Below are positions 46,040-58,170 of a DNA stretch of 64,000 nt, piece after piece. The translations under genes were made by a program, and so were the position numbers. Source of the DNA: Typha latifolia. Taxonomy: Eukaryota > Streptophyta > Magnoliopsida > Poales > Typhaceae. The stretch is from the NCBI GenBank assembly GCA_019914945.1, contig CM034102.1, forward strand, positions 12,637,501 through 12,701,500, in the 5' to 3' direction. Each line of letters starts with the position of its first letter. Position 1 is the first letter of the stretch. The notes beneath the pieces were generated by a model that searched no databases, had not been told where the DNA came from, and saw nothing but the letters and a program-made list of their open reading frames with translations.

Positions 46040-49000
46040 TCAAGCACAAGTTGGTGGGACAGTCAAGCTCTCCACCTTAGGGTTTGGAGCAGTCTCTTCA
46101 ATGTCTCGCTTGAGGATCAGATCAGCCACATAGTCATCGAAGCACTCATCCACGGTTCTGAATGATGCATCAGGGTAGAGGGTGCCGATCTCAATGTCCT
46201 TGTGGTCGTCGATCGGAAAGTTGGTTTGGCATCCATTGATGAATATGTCATGGGTAAGAGCAGCAACAATGCTTGCTGGGATGCAGTTCTCTGCGTATAG
46301 ACAGACAGAGAGCAATGAGTGTAAATGACCTATTTCATAGGTAGGGGTGTAAATGAACCGAGAGAATCTGAGAGAGCCAACTTGTGCTCAGGTTCGTCTG
46401 GAAATTAATTTTTAAGTTTCAAAACTAATACTTTCGAGCTGAGGAGTTGTAAACGAGTCTGATTCAAGGATATTTCAAGCCAAGCTCAATGCAAGCCTAA
46501 TTTGAGTTTGGGCCTTAAATGAGCCTATTTGAAGCCTTAAATAAGTCCAATTCAAGGCCTTAGCTGGTCAAGCTTGAAATTAGGAAAAGATAATGAACCA
46601 TTAGATCTGATTTAGTGGTTATAGATTATACATAATATATATTAATATCATATATTAATAATTTTGAGTGCTCAGTAAGCCGGCTTGTGCTTAGGCTCGG
46701 ATTGAAGTTAATTTCAAGCTTAAATCAAGCTTGGCTTATTTGCTTTTGAGCCAAGCTCGAACTGCTAGTTTATTTTGACAGCCCTATTGATAGAGGATGT
46801 GAAACTATAGAATTGTCCAAATCAAAAGAATCATACTAATTGACCAAATCAAAAGAATCATACAAATTGATATACATCCTTGGTCTATTGTTTAATAGCC
46901 TCCGCTTTTGATTAATTAGTTATCTAACATGATATCAATATTGTTTAGGTAGTCTTAACCTCTTTCCTATAATCTATTGTGGAGCTAGACGAGTCTCAAA
47001 CTCAAGACCTCTATGATTTCGACTTAAAAGTTGAAGTTCTATAAAACCAAAGAATCATGCTAGTTGGTATCTTTGACATAATTGGAGAACTCTCAATTAA
47101 ATTTCATTTTATGTTGAGAAATATATATATTATTGGTCTATTACCTAATGGCTTAAGTTTCTAGTCAATTGATTATCTAACATAATATCAAAGTTGATTT
47201 CTTTTTTCCGGAGAGTAGGTGTTTAAACTTTGTCCAACCCAATTAAATCCTTGTTTCTTATCTATTGTGGTGGGATATGCAAAAGCTTTGAATCTTATAA
47301 TAATATCAATGTAATAAAAGAATGATATACATTGTTGATCTATTACCTAACAGTTTAGTTAATCAATAATATATATAATGTGCTTAATTAATTGATATGG
47401 ATGGCATGAGAAGTAGTGAAAGAAATCTAAATTCCAAACCTCCAGCCATGGCAAGCAAGTCTTCCTCAGTGAGTGTGACTCGAGGTAAGGTTCGTCCAAT
47501 CTTACTCTCCCACAGGGAAGCCATCTCATTCATGTTGAGAAGATTGCAATCCGGGCGGAAATGAACAGTCTTGTTCACGGTGCGAGAATCATATGCTGCT
47601 TTGATTGTGAACATTCCAATGTCACTTCCTGCTACAAAGAAGGCTGGAGAACATGCACAAGGAAAGAGATTATATATATAGAACTCAAAATAAAAAAAGT
47701 AGAAGAAGAAAAAAATTGGATAGTTGGAGTTACACGTAACACAATAATTTTTTACCCGACATGATTGACCCCAAAATTTTAAACAGGTTTGATTTTAGCA
47801 TAACTGGATTTGATGGTTGATCTGCCTGACCGATTATTAAATGAGTTATGTTTGAAGAGTGGGTGCGAAAAAAAAAATGAGAAAAAAATAATAACTCAAG
47901 TTTATTAAAGTGCAACATAGCAAGAGGGGACTATCAAATCGGTCACTGGATGAGCTCGGTGAAGTATGAGTAGTGGAAGAAAAGTGTGTGTTAAAAATAG
48001 AGAGTAAGAAATAAAAATTTAAAAAGAAGACAATTGGAGACATCAATTACTAATGTCTCAAGTTAAATTCATTTTAAATTTGACCTGAATATTGGAAAAA
48101 AAAGAAATTAGTTTCAACCAAGTTTCAGCCGATTCAGCCTAGACAAATCGGCTGATATGGTCAAAACTGGTCGATCCCAGATAGAAACTAGTCAGTAAAC
48201 TAGTTTTGGGTCAGTATCAAAGTTGATTATAGCTGATTTTGGAAAATATACTACATACTATTGACTCTTTAAGAAAGGAATTGAAAATGATTGCCTATGT
48301 GTGTTATGTGCAAAGGAAGACAGAAACAAATACACATTTTTGTAAGCTACTCTTATTTCAGGTAATTGTTTCAGATATATTTCGGAGACTAAATATTTTG
48401 AGATGGCCAAATTCCATTAAACATTATTGGGAAGATTATATAATATTAATACTAAAGGATTTGAGTAGTGGGTGTGATATTTTATTATCTCTTATTTGGT
48501 GGAGGATATAGAAAGAAAGGAATAATATAATATTTTAGAAGAAAGAACTCCCAAAATAGGGACTTCTTAATCATATGAAGTTGCATTGGCCTTATCGGGA
48601 AGAATTTTAACCAACCTAAGAATTTTATTTCTTTCTCCTATTTTACTTCCTTATGTAATCTACTATTTTTTTTTCTTTATACCTCTATTCTCGAGAAAAA
48701 AAAAAGATGATACACTATGTTAGGGGTGTAAACTAGCCTAGGATGATTGAACCTAGGTCTGATCAAGCTTAATGGCTCGAAATTAATTTCAAGCCCTAAA
48801 AATATGTTTATGCTTGGCTTGATAGAATTCAAACTAAGAGTCTAATTCGAGCTCAGAGCTTTAAAACCTCAATTCAAGCCAAATTTAAGACTTAATTAAG
48901 TCGTTGGCTCAAGCTTAAATTAAGCTTGAATCGAGTACAACTTGATTTGAATTGGAACACCAACTAAGTCAACCCTAAGAGAGTAAGAGATGATATGGAC

Positions 49001-51584
49001 CATTAAATCAAAACCTAATGGTCCCAAACTATACATTATATATCTAAATATAATATAAAAATCAATTCTAATCTTATCGAGCCAAGGTTGGGCGAGTCGG
49101 CTTGTGCTCCAATTGGGCTCAAAAGTTTATTGTTCAGGTTAGGTTTACTTAATTTCAAGTCTGAGCTAAGCCGAGCTTGAACAGCTCAATTATTTTTACT
49201 ACCCTAACTATGATTAGCAAAAAGGAAAGCATTTGCATCTTTTCCCCCCTCTATATATTTTACATAATGTTATTGAAATTACAAAATCTGGATTAGTGAT
49301 TTAAAATTTTTGGATCTCGTATTTCATTATCCACCCTTCTTATATTTATTTGGATCCGGACAGGATACTAGTTGACAGCCCAACCATTACTATGCAATCC
49401 CTTTCACGCTCCATTATTCCATGGATTAGTTGGCCCATCTCTATCACTCTCAACCGATCTAATTTTATATTGCGAATGACACGAGCATGATTAATGATTA
49501 GGTTTGTAATAGAATCTTTTAATGGCAAGAAGCCAACCTTTTTAATGTCATTAATTTCATGTACCTCGAGATGAATCATCGTTCATATATAAATAATGTT
49601 ATGTTTATATATGTGATGAACTTGTATATAATTGCTATTATTTCGACTGCATTGATCTAACCTTGTACTTTTTGTACAGAACCATAATAATCTACGGTCA
49701 GTCAGAAGTTAGAACAACCTAGTAGATTCAATTAAACAAGAGCGAGTTTTTCACCAAATTAGCCCTCTCAAATATTTTTTTTTTTACACATCTTGCATAT
49801 TTTAAAATTTAAATATAAGACTATATGAGCTAAAAAATTATACTGGGACATTGATTTCTAAGTAAGTGATTTATATAAAATTTAAAAAATATTACAAATA
49901 ATTGCTAATGTGTGAAGTAAAATATTCCATAGAAGTAGCTTTTCTGTTAGAAACTTTTAAAAATAAATCGCTGATCCAGTCGACGATTTATATAAAAAAA
50001 ATTTATTTTTTTAATTTTTTTTTGTAAAATTTACTAATTCAAAAAAAAATCTCAACCAATATTTAATAGAATAGATAGTGGAGAGAGAATCTCAATTGTA
50101 GCTGAGTGATGTTTAATTAAATATTATCTAATTTAGGGGTAAATTATTATTAAATTGTTTTTTTAAAGTTGTATGAAATAAGATGTAAAAGAATAATGAA
50201 TTACTATAATAGAATAAAGTATAATGTTATTAAGTTACTGCACGAAAATAAGAAGGTTTATTGTAAGAATAAGTTTATTCTTATTCCATAAGTGAATGGG
50301 GGCTTAGTAATTTTTTTACCCATTTTAAATTTCGTAAGTTACTTGCTAAGTCAGTAGTTTTCATATTTGAAGATCAAGATCACTGGCTGAGACAGTAATT
50401 TAACTCATCTAATATTATATTTAAATTTTAAGATAAATTAAGCACCTGATAAAAAAACTTTAAGAACCTAAGCTCCAAACTCTATTAGTTAGTCTTATTT
50501 CTTGTCAATTTCTTTAATAAAGAAAATTAAACTTAGTTAAATATTAAAAAATAAAAATATATTAAATTACTGAAGACCAGTTCAACGTGGATCCCTAGAC
50601 TCACATCAAACAAACCTACATAGTCAAAACTCAAGCAAGAGCACTAACTTGAATTTATTAATGTTGTTGGATATCTCATTAAATGCACATCTACTGCAAG
50701 TCATTTATTATTATCCGCATCTACTAATGCTCACTTTTGGTTTTACTTTTATGCACTCAAATACTAATTATAAAAATATTTTAAATTTTAAACTTAATTA
50801 TGAAATTACGTAAAATTTTACCTCTAACGTTGCCATCCCCGTAGATCTGAAACCGGTCAAGCGGCGGCGAGATCTCGGATGGGTGGGTGTTGTCGAAGTA
50901 CGGCCAGCCGGCGATCGAGTTGCAACAAATATAGGTGTAGGGGATACCCGCCGCCTCGATGGCTCGCCGGACTTTCCTCTTCTCATAATAGAAACTAAGG
51001 CCGGGTTCCACCGGGTTCGCCTTATCAATATCATGCCCAAATTCGGATGGCAAGAACCTCTACAAATTGGATAAGGGAAAACCGGTGAATATTTTACGGG
51101 AAAAAAATACATGGTTTAATCTTGCTAATATACCTTAACAGTGCCGACGGATTTGATGGCATCGATTAGACTGAGCTGGTCAAGAATGTTGGGTCCGCCC
51201 ATCACTGAGATGACAACCTCTATGTTGTGCTCCCGTAGCTTTCTCTCAATCACATCTTTACCTTTCACGGAACCCTAGAAACTCCAAAAGAATTCGAAAC
51301 ATTTCAAATATTCAACCGATCAATCGCGCAAAACAAAACAAAAAGAAAGGAAGGGAAAAAAGAAAACCAACGACCTCAATAACTATAGCGCCCTTTTCCC
51401 GTAGGGCTTCGATGGCGGCGACACGCACCGGGCAAGTGCCGCCGGCCCGGACGAGGATATACGTGGTCCGTCCGCTGTCGAGGCACGCCTCAGCCACGAA
51501 CCGGCCGATGTAGCCTGTCGCGCCGACGACGAGGGCCGACCCGGAGCCGGAGCCGAGGAGGGAGGCGGCTGCAGAGGTGGGCAT
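46040..51584 (-). CDS. LAR: Leucoanthocyanidin reductase, five exons, intact
   Basis: Exons on the minus strand: 51584-51375, 51274-51134, 51059-50822, 47643-47440, 46290-46040. All junctions are GT-AG and the join gives 347 codons plus TGA. LAR reduces leucoanthocyanidins with NADPH to 2,3-trans-flavan-3-ols such as catechin, in proanthocyanidin synthesis in the cytosol. It is a PIP-family short-chain reductase: GATGYIG is the NADPH-binding loop in exon 1. The three LAR signature motifs are all present: RFLP (118-121), ICCN (161-164) and THD (277-279). His126 and Lys144 keep the 18-residue spacing of the catalytic pair known from grape LAR. I chose MPTSAAASLL as start, since it lies a short normal distance before GATGYIG; an in-frame Met 33 codons upstream lies in likely 5' leader. 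The 347-residue length is normal for the family. Confidence 0.95.
46342..46786. mobile_element. hAT-type MITE in LAR intron 4 (445 bp)
   Basis: Ends TAGGGGTGTAAATGAAC and (inverted) TAGGGCTGTCAAAATAAAC. The 8-base flanks TTCATAGG and TTGATAGA match at six positions. The interior has repeated AAGCTTGA and GAGCC motifs and no coding sequence. Confidence 0.65.
47644..48720. other. LAR intron 3, proximal part, nothing recognised
   Basis: AT-rich intron sequence between exon 4 and the MITE. No family motif seen. Confidence 0.6.
48721..49205. mobile_element. hAT-type MITE in LAR intron 3 (485 bp)
   Basis: The left end is TAGGGGTGTAAAC and the right end inverted is AGGGTAGTAAAAAT. The 8-base flanks CACTATGT and AACTATGA match at six positions. 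The GAGCTTGAA-rich interior resembles the element in intron 4. No coding sequence. Confidence 0.6.
49206..50821. other. LAR intron 3, distal part, nothing recognised
   Basis: AT-rich intron sequence up to the exon 3 donor at 50820-50821. Open frames are short and lack motifs. Confidence 0.6.
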
Positions 51585-51950
51585 GGTCGGCACCGCGTGG
51601 AATTGGAACTGGTTTGGTAGGGAGTGTGGTGTGGATCTCCAAGTAATTAGGGGAGTTAAAAAGAGAGATATATATACACACACATATATATGAGAGAGAG
51701 GTTAGGGGTTGGATGCTAAAATGGTGATGCAAGAGGAGTACTACACAGTGTCAGCTAACCACAATGACCTTACAGTCAAGACAATGATTCCTTGGGCTTT
51801 GGAGATTTGATGGAATCTGGCCCACTTTTGCTCAAAGCCAGAGGAGAGGCCAGGCTTGAGCAAACTTGGAAGAGTAGTTGCACACCAGTGACCCCCAAAT
51901 AAATTAAGTTAGGTGAGTACTCAAGTACAGTACATGTAATCATATATTAG
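51585..51950 (-). promoter_or_regulatory. LAR promoter region (TATA-like box and AC/MYB element)
   Basis: On the minus strand a TATATATA motif lies at 51669-51676, about 85-92 bases before the chosen ATG, consistent with a leader of roughly 55 bases. An ACCTAAC sequence (complement at 51908-51914), matching the AC-III type of MYB-binding element, lies about 325 bases upstream. R2R3-MYB factors are established regulators of LAR genes, so the site is plausible, but a 7-base match can arise by chance. Confidence 0.4.
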
Positions 51951-53509
51951 TATCAACGGTTGCTTAGATCTGGAGTTGTATACAACCACAATTAGGCAAA
52001 ATTAAGTCACAAATTTCTCCTCAATTATTGAGAATGATGCAAGAGCAAAAATTTCCCGTCTTACGTCTTACTAATTCAAAGTTGGCGGCATATTAATCGA
52101 CCATCTGCTGGTCCAACAAAATTGGGAGTCGATCTGAGCTTATAATAATCCGACAGAATAAAGTATAGTAGGCAAATGATGTCCAAATGATGTCATTCAT
52201 TAAGTTGTGGGTTTTGGTATACTTTCGGATTCAAATATTTATGGGGTGAATGGGTTTTGGATTTCTCGTTCTTTAAGTAGGAGTCGTAAACTGGAGGGGA
52301 AATGCTCCCTTAAAAGAATCAGAGCTACGTACCATGGAGATAAAAGAAAATTGCTGAAACTATGTTGTGCAATTTTCTACTGCACAAACAAGTTATTTGT
52401 ATTCTTTCAAAAAATATTAAAAAAAGAAAAGTAAAATCAAGTTATTTGTATATTTGTAAATGGAAATGATCATTTTTTTCCCTCCCATAGAATTTAGATT
52501 TGTCGCCAGTTCTTTCCCTCCACACCAGCCCTAGCTCTCTTAAAAGATTTTTTCCTCACTGCCATCAAGCCTCTCCTCTCCCTTCTTGTAGCCCAAGTGG
52601 CTAGGGAAGGGGAGAGATTTTTTTTTCTCTCTTTGTTTTTTATTTTTTTCCCTTTTTTTTCCTCCTCTCACCGCTAGCAATCTTCCCTATCGGATTCATC
52701 CTCTCCCTCTTGTCGCTAGTCTCGCCTTCCTTCTCCTTCATCTATGTTTCATTCTCTCTCTGCTAGATTCTTCTTCATTGCCGTCTTCCAGTCCGCCTTG
52801 TCGTCCTCCTCTATTGCTACTTTGTTCTCTCTGCGTCGAGTTCTTCTTTGTTGCTATAGTTCCCTACTATCGTCTAGCTTTCTTTCCTCCTCTATTTTCG
52901 CTTCATTCTCTCTCGATGCCCACCCTTGGTTTGTCATCATTTATCTACTGCCATTTGTAAGCATGCGTATCTATCAGGATTATATATCCTTATATATCTA
53001 TTTGTGCCCTAGAGTCTGATATCATGTTTTTTTCATTATAGTGATGCTTCCCCACTACCAACACAACACTAAGAAACAAGCATCAAGCCTACTAGGCAAA
53101 AAGATCAAAATAAAGCAGCAGCACACACACACACAAAGTCAACTAACTATAGCTTTATCACAATCAACAAAGATCTTGAAGTAATGTAGCTACTATGACC
53201 TTGCAGAAAATAAAAAAGAAAATGACACAATCAAACCAATTGACAATTGGTAACAAAGATCCGCCTCTAGCAACAACATTCCTAACAGAGGCACGATGTT
53301 GTAGCGAAGGCAGCTAGGGGGAGGATTTTTGTAGGAGCAATAGTAGGAGTGATGATGGTGAGGCCTCAGCGACCTCAGCAAGAGAGGGAGAGGAGTAGTA
53401 GTGGTGAGAATCTCAACAACCTCGGCGGGGGAGAGAGGAGTCGATGAATGCGTAGGCCTTGGCGACTTCAGTAGTGGAGGAAGAGAGCGATGCTAACGAG
53501 AATGTGGAC
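51951..53509. other. Upstream intergenic region with CT-rich block 52480-52930
   Basis: No gene seen. Positions 52480-52930 are rich in CTCTCC and TCTTC on the plus strand. GAGG-rich and CTCAGC-like motifs at 53290-53500 continue on the other side of the solo LTR at 54272, suggesting one older repeat into which the LTR was inserted. Confidence 0.5.
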
Positions 53510-54271
53510 TAATGCGAACCAAGTCAAATCGGATTGCATCATAAAAACATTGGGCTCTATGAATCAAGTCTACTTATCTTTTAATTAATTCATATTTATC
53601 TCTTATGTAAGTCCTTAAAGCAAGTATGATTTTGTTATATAACTCTTAAGATAAGTTTAGTTAAGTCATGTAAGCCACTAAGACAAGTTCAATTGAGTCA
53701 TATAAGCTAATAAGACAAGTTTAATTAAATTATAAGCCTCTAAGATAAGTCCTATTTCAAATCGTGTAAGTCCTTAAGACGAAGTCTAAGTATGACTCAT
53801 TGTACTCGATCTCTATATATAGTGGGGCTGAACTTCTTTGTTTATTAATCCAAGCATCCAAGCATTAAGAAATTATTTTAATCTTGAATTTATCTTAGGA
53901 GTAAGAGTAAAATAATCTAAGAATAGAAGTAAGTTAATTATAACCGTTTATTTTTCTAGGAGTAGATATAATTTAGAAACCCTAATTCTACCTCTAACTC
54001 ATAGCCACCATCATCTCCAGCAGCTACCCTACTTTATGGCCATCCACCACAACTCTTGGTTGTCCCTCCCCACCCCCACCCCCGCCCACCCCCCTTTGAT
54101 GACTGCTGCAACATCGGATATTTACTAATCTATCATATTCTAACCTTCCTCTACTATTTTATTTATATTTTTCATCCTAACCTTCGATTAATGTTAAACT
54201 AATACTATTAGCAGCCTAACTTCCGAGGCTACCACTACCTAAATTTTTCGGTCCATATATGGTTCATAACA
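53510..54271 (+). repeat. Solo LTR (762 bp), gypsy type
   Basis: Starts TAATGCGAACCAAGTC and ends GGTTCATAACA. The 5-base flanks TGGAC (53505-53509) and TGGGC (54272-54276) match at four of five. It aligns with the LTR at 63396-64000 and, inverted, with 14332-15033 through repeated TAAG(C/T)C(A/T)CTAAGAC motifs, a TATATA box and the CACCATCATCTCCAGCAGC block. No internal gag or pol is attached, so it most likely formed by LTR-LTR recombination. Confidence 0.75.
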
Positions 54272-55014
54272 TGGGCCTTGATGACCTCAATGGGAGAAGG
54301 AGAGCAGCGACGGTGGCATAGGCATAGGCCTCAACAACCTTAGTAGGGGAAGGAGGAGAGCGACTGTGTTGTGGGCCTTGACGATAGGGGAATGATGACA
54401 ACCTCGGTTGCGGGAGGCGATGGAGATGAAGAATGGAAAAAAAGAGTGGAAGAGGAGAAAGGGGAAAAGATTAAAAAAGAATAAGATGAGAGGAAAATAA
54501 GAGATCCTCTTGAGAGATGAAATATCTCTCCCTTCTTAACAAGGTTGCTAGAAGAGGGGAGACCGGGAGGGGGGGAGAACCATACGTCGGTGGAAAAATA
54601 GAAAATTCCAACAAACCCTAGTAGAGACTCCTGTTAGCTCTAAAAAGAAAAGGTTGAGATAAGAAAAACTAAGTCAGATAGTTGATTACCCTAAAACTTG
54701 TTAAATAATTGGCCAACAATATATATGTGCAAATTGTTTTGCTGGTATTTTCAGACAACTGCCTACTACTGACCAACACATTTTAAATACTTTTTTTAAA
54801 GAAAAGGAGAGTAAATATACTAGCTATGAAACTGCATGCAGTTTTAGCCTTACAATTTAGCTGACGAGGAAGAGAAGAGGAATCTTCCTCTAAGTCCAAA
54901 ATATTACAAGTTCTATGTGGTACAATTTGCTGCTCTATTACCTTCTCTATAGTTGTAAGTAAAAGTAACAAACTTTATGGATGATAAACATTGAGAGCAT
55001 TCAGAAATGATGCT
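54272..55014. other. Intergenic repeat-like sequence, no gene
   Basis: GGAGAAGGAGAG-rich sequence to about 54600 resembles the left flank of the solo LTR. The rest is AT-rich. Confidence 0.5.
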
Positions 55015-55024
55015 ATGAATGCTC

Positions 55025-55310
55025 AGAGGGGCATTTGCTCACTGATTGTGGATATAACAATGGTGGAGTCTCCATCAACAATAATCCTCTCAAAGTTGTG
55101 AGAGCCCACCAAAGATCAGATTGCCAACTTGAGAGCTAGTGCTTCTGTCTCAAGTGGGGAGGAGGAGCTCACAGCTCTGGCATTAACAAAGATCAGATTG
55201 CCACTGCTTGTCATTAATTAGGTCAAAGGACCCATAAAAGTTGATGTTTATCACATCTGTCAGTGGCGGGATCCAATTGATGGCAAGGTCCTTGATGCAA
55301 AGGCTGCTAT
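55025..55310 (-). pseudogene. LINE-type RNase H-like fragment
   Basis: Minus strand: WIPPLTDVININFYGSFD (about 55285-55225), then after a frame change FVNARAVSSSSPLETEALALKLA, a stop, and HNFERIIVDGDSTIVIS (about 55110-55050). These match the pattern of the RNase H-like domain found at the end of plant LINE reverse transcriptases and related proteins (N-F-D-G start, E-A-L-A-L helix, D-G-D-S motif). The first catalytic Asp of NFDG is Tyr. It is a broken fragment. Confidence 0.6.
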
Positions 55311-56967
55311 TGGGATGATCATGATCAAAGTACTCCATGGCCATTTATATGCTTAGTTATATGCTTAGTCAGGCAGTAATATCTGTGCTTGGTTTAATGT
55401 TTTCAAAACATTTTGAGTACTTTTTTTGGTGAAGAAAAGGCACATTTTTAGTACTTAGCTCCAAAAGAAACACAATAGACGAGCTTCATGAAGAAGAAAC
55501 ATCTCTGGAAGAGTGAAGTGGCCTTAAAATTAGAGATCTATATACAGAGAGAGAGTATATATTTTTAGAGTTCTTGACCAAACTAGCCCTTTTTTAAACT
55601 CTTTTTTTTATCAAAATGGACTGCACATCAAACTTAATATTAAAGGGATCCATTTTACTTAGTTGTCAGTAAAACACTAGTAAAATTTATATAGATAAAC
55701 TAACAAAATTATTATGCCAAACAAACAAAAACTACAGAATCTCATATATCACAATTAAATAGAAAAACTAATAAAATACATTGATAAGCTAGCAAAAAAA
55801 TATATATCTTAAAATGAGATCATATCTATTACATCACTCACAAATCGCAATGAGCTTAAGGATTCAGACAAGGATGATAATGATAGAATTTAAAGATACG
55901 GTCTAAGATTAGACATGGTTATCAAGCAATTCCGAGTTTATCAAAAGAAGGAAAGAGTAGTAGAGATTTCTTTAGTATCTCGGGTTTAAAAGGGAGAAAG
56001 AAACGAATAGATCATTAGGGTAAAATGAAGATTTTTAGAACATAAGAGGAGATTGTTTAAACAAGAGAGAAGAATAGAAAAGTTTAAAACAAAGGTAAAA
56101 ATAGATAAGAATGTTAAAGTAAGAAAAAGGCTAGGATAAAATAGAAGGAGGAGGCAATTTGGATAAGAAGGGAGAATATGGGTGTTTTTTTATTAACTTC
56201 TCATAATTTTTTTTTTTTATTTCTTAGATATGACTCATCATTTCTTTGGAGATATTCTCTTTTGTAGTGGAAGAGCAATATTGGTATTAAAAAAAAATTG
56301 GGTAAATTTACAAGGATAAGTTAAAATGGGTAGAGAAAATAATATTAATTTTTTGTGCAAATTGCCCAAGAAGAAGATAACATTTTAATTGATATAGAAT
56401 GCTTGCATATCCAATTTGTTCGTTCCTTTTGGCAGAAAGAATAAAAGAAGAAAATTTTATATTATTATAGAATACTAGTATATATAATCGAGTATAAGAT
56501 GCATTTAATATGGTTAATAAATAACTTATATAATGGACTGAGCACAAGTTGAAAGAAAATACTGAAGAATGCCTATCATACAAGAGAAAACCAAAATAAT
56601 CCTGACTTACGAAAATGAGAACCAACATCGTAAGTAAATCGGTTAACTATTTTTGTGCAAATCACCCTAAGAACTATAATATTTAGTAAATATTTTGAAA
56701 ATTATAGTAATATTTTCTTTCTTTTTTTCTTGGTTAAAGAATAAAGTGGATTAGTTAGGATCCACGAGTAGAAGAAGAATCATTGATATTAGCAATCAAA
56801 AATCTTAACAAAGGGTCAGGAAAAGCTATATATTAGAAACCTAAACCTTCATTTCTACCCAAGGTTACTAACTACACAAACTAACCAGTAATTTTGTCAA
56901 CTTCCAAGTAGATATGTTTCATAGTGAGAAAAGGACTACAATAAAGTGAAAAAGTTACAATCATTCC
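55311..56967. other. AT-rich intergenic region, nothing recognised
   Basis: Only short open frames without motifs; the 106-codon frame at 56308-56628 (-) is AT-biased and has no recognisable family. Confidence 0.6.
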
Positions 56968-57037
56968 TGAGATCCAAAAAAAAATTTGGTGCACGTGCAT
57001 AGCGCAAGCGCGTGCGCTGACCCCTTCTTCCCTTTCC

Positions 57038-57104
57038 CCCACCTCTCGCAGTTAGTTGCGAGAGGTGGGAGAGAAGATCGCCGGAGTGGAGTAACTCCAC
57101 TCCG
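57038..57104. repeat. Two adjacent perfect hairpins near the LTR end
   Basis: CCCACCTCTCGCA pairs perfectly with TGCGAGAGGTGGG across a 6-base loop (57038-57069). CGGAGTGGAG pairs perfectly with CTCCACTCCG across TAA (57082-57104), with GAGAGAA and TTCTCTC extending it further out. Confidence 0.85.
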
Positions 57105-57972
57105 ATTCTCTCTCCCCTCTCCTCTATTTAACCCCCCCTTCTCCCCTAAGTTTTTTTTTCTTTTGCGGAATCTCCCCATCTTCATTGTTTCTCTACTCTC
57201 CTTTTCTCTTCCGAGCCGCCGAGGTCTTCGTCGCGGGCAACGAGCCACCGGAACGCCGGCAGCCGACCAAAACCCTCCCTCTTCGATCGTCAGGTCAGCC
57301 TTCAGCCCCTCGCTAGTTTAATTCGAAAATAGTTTAGTAAGCATGCGTATTTAGGATTTTATTTTTAGTTTACCTTCGCCGGAAATTCGCCGCCACGGCG
57401 ACCCTGGGTCGACAAACCACCGGTTCGGGAAGCTTCCCGGTCTCTTACCCTAGCTGTAGGTACCCAAATTGGATACCCACGGGGCGCGTGGGAGGCGATG
57501 CCATGTCGCCTCCCACCGTCGGAATCCTTTGGCACTAGCGGCCACCACCGGCGGTGGTGGCCTCGCTCTTCGTTTTCGGCTGACCCACCTCTTCACTTGG
57601 AAGGGTTGGGTATCCGAGGATCGGGCTTCGAGCCCATCTTGCACTAGGTTGAGAACTCCATGGCCGCCGGCCATGGAGTCCTTCAACTCACACCCCGGCC
57701 GCACTAGCCGGGAGGTTCTTTCCTCTTCGCGCCCAAGTCGATTGGCGCCGACTGGGGGTGTTGTCGCTAGAGCCGGGGGGGGGGGGGCTGCCGGCGACGG
57801 GAACGCCGCAAAGAAGACCCCTCTCCTCTCGTTTCTCTTTCCCTGTCCGTGGAGACGAGGAGAGGGTGGGGGTTGGGTCCCCCACCGCTCTCTTTCTTTT
57901 TCTTTGGGTGGCATGCATGGCCGCGTTGCGCCCAAGTCCACGCCTCCCTTATTTTTTTTTTCTAAGGGTCTC

Positions 57973-58170
57973 GGTGGACTGGGCTTTGGAGCCCAGTCCA
58001 CCACCTTCCCTTAGCTTCTGGTGGGCTGCGGAGGGCCCCACAGCACACCTCCTTTTTGTTGTCGGACTGGGCTCTAGAGCCAGTCCACCAACTCCCCCTG
58101 CCTGACTGGGCTCTAGAGCCCAGCCCTTTACTTCTGGTCCAGTGGGCTGCAGGTGGGTCTGCAGCCCACT
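57973..58170. repeat. Array of four hairpins or palindromes
   Basis: GGTGGACTGGGCT pairs with AGCCCAGTCCACC (57973-58002). GGACTG and CAGTCC flank the palindrome GCTCTAGAGC (58064-58086). CTGGGCTCTAGAGCCCAG is an 18-base perfect palindrome (58106-58123). AGTGGGCTGCAG pairs with CTGCAGCCCACT (58141-58170). All share a GTGGGCT or ACTGGGCT arm, as if one unit was duplicated while pairing was kept. Confidence 0.85.

Noticed and set aside
51585..51683. Upstream in-frame Met (51683) as the LAR start
   Set aside because: The extra 33 residues are hydrophobic and Pro-rich, unlike LAR N termini, and the TATA-like motif falls inside them.
57450..58105. Overlapping open frames of 115-184 codons on both strands
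   Set aside because: Strand-symmetric openness comes from GC richness and palindromes in an LTR; there is no start context, domain or splice pattern.
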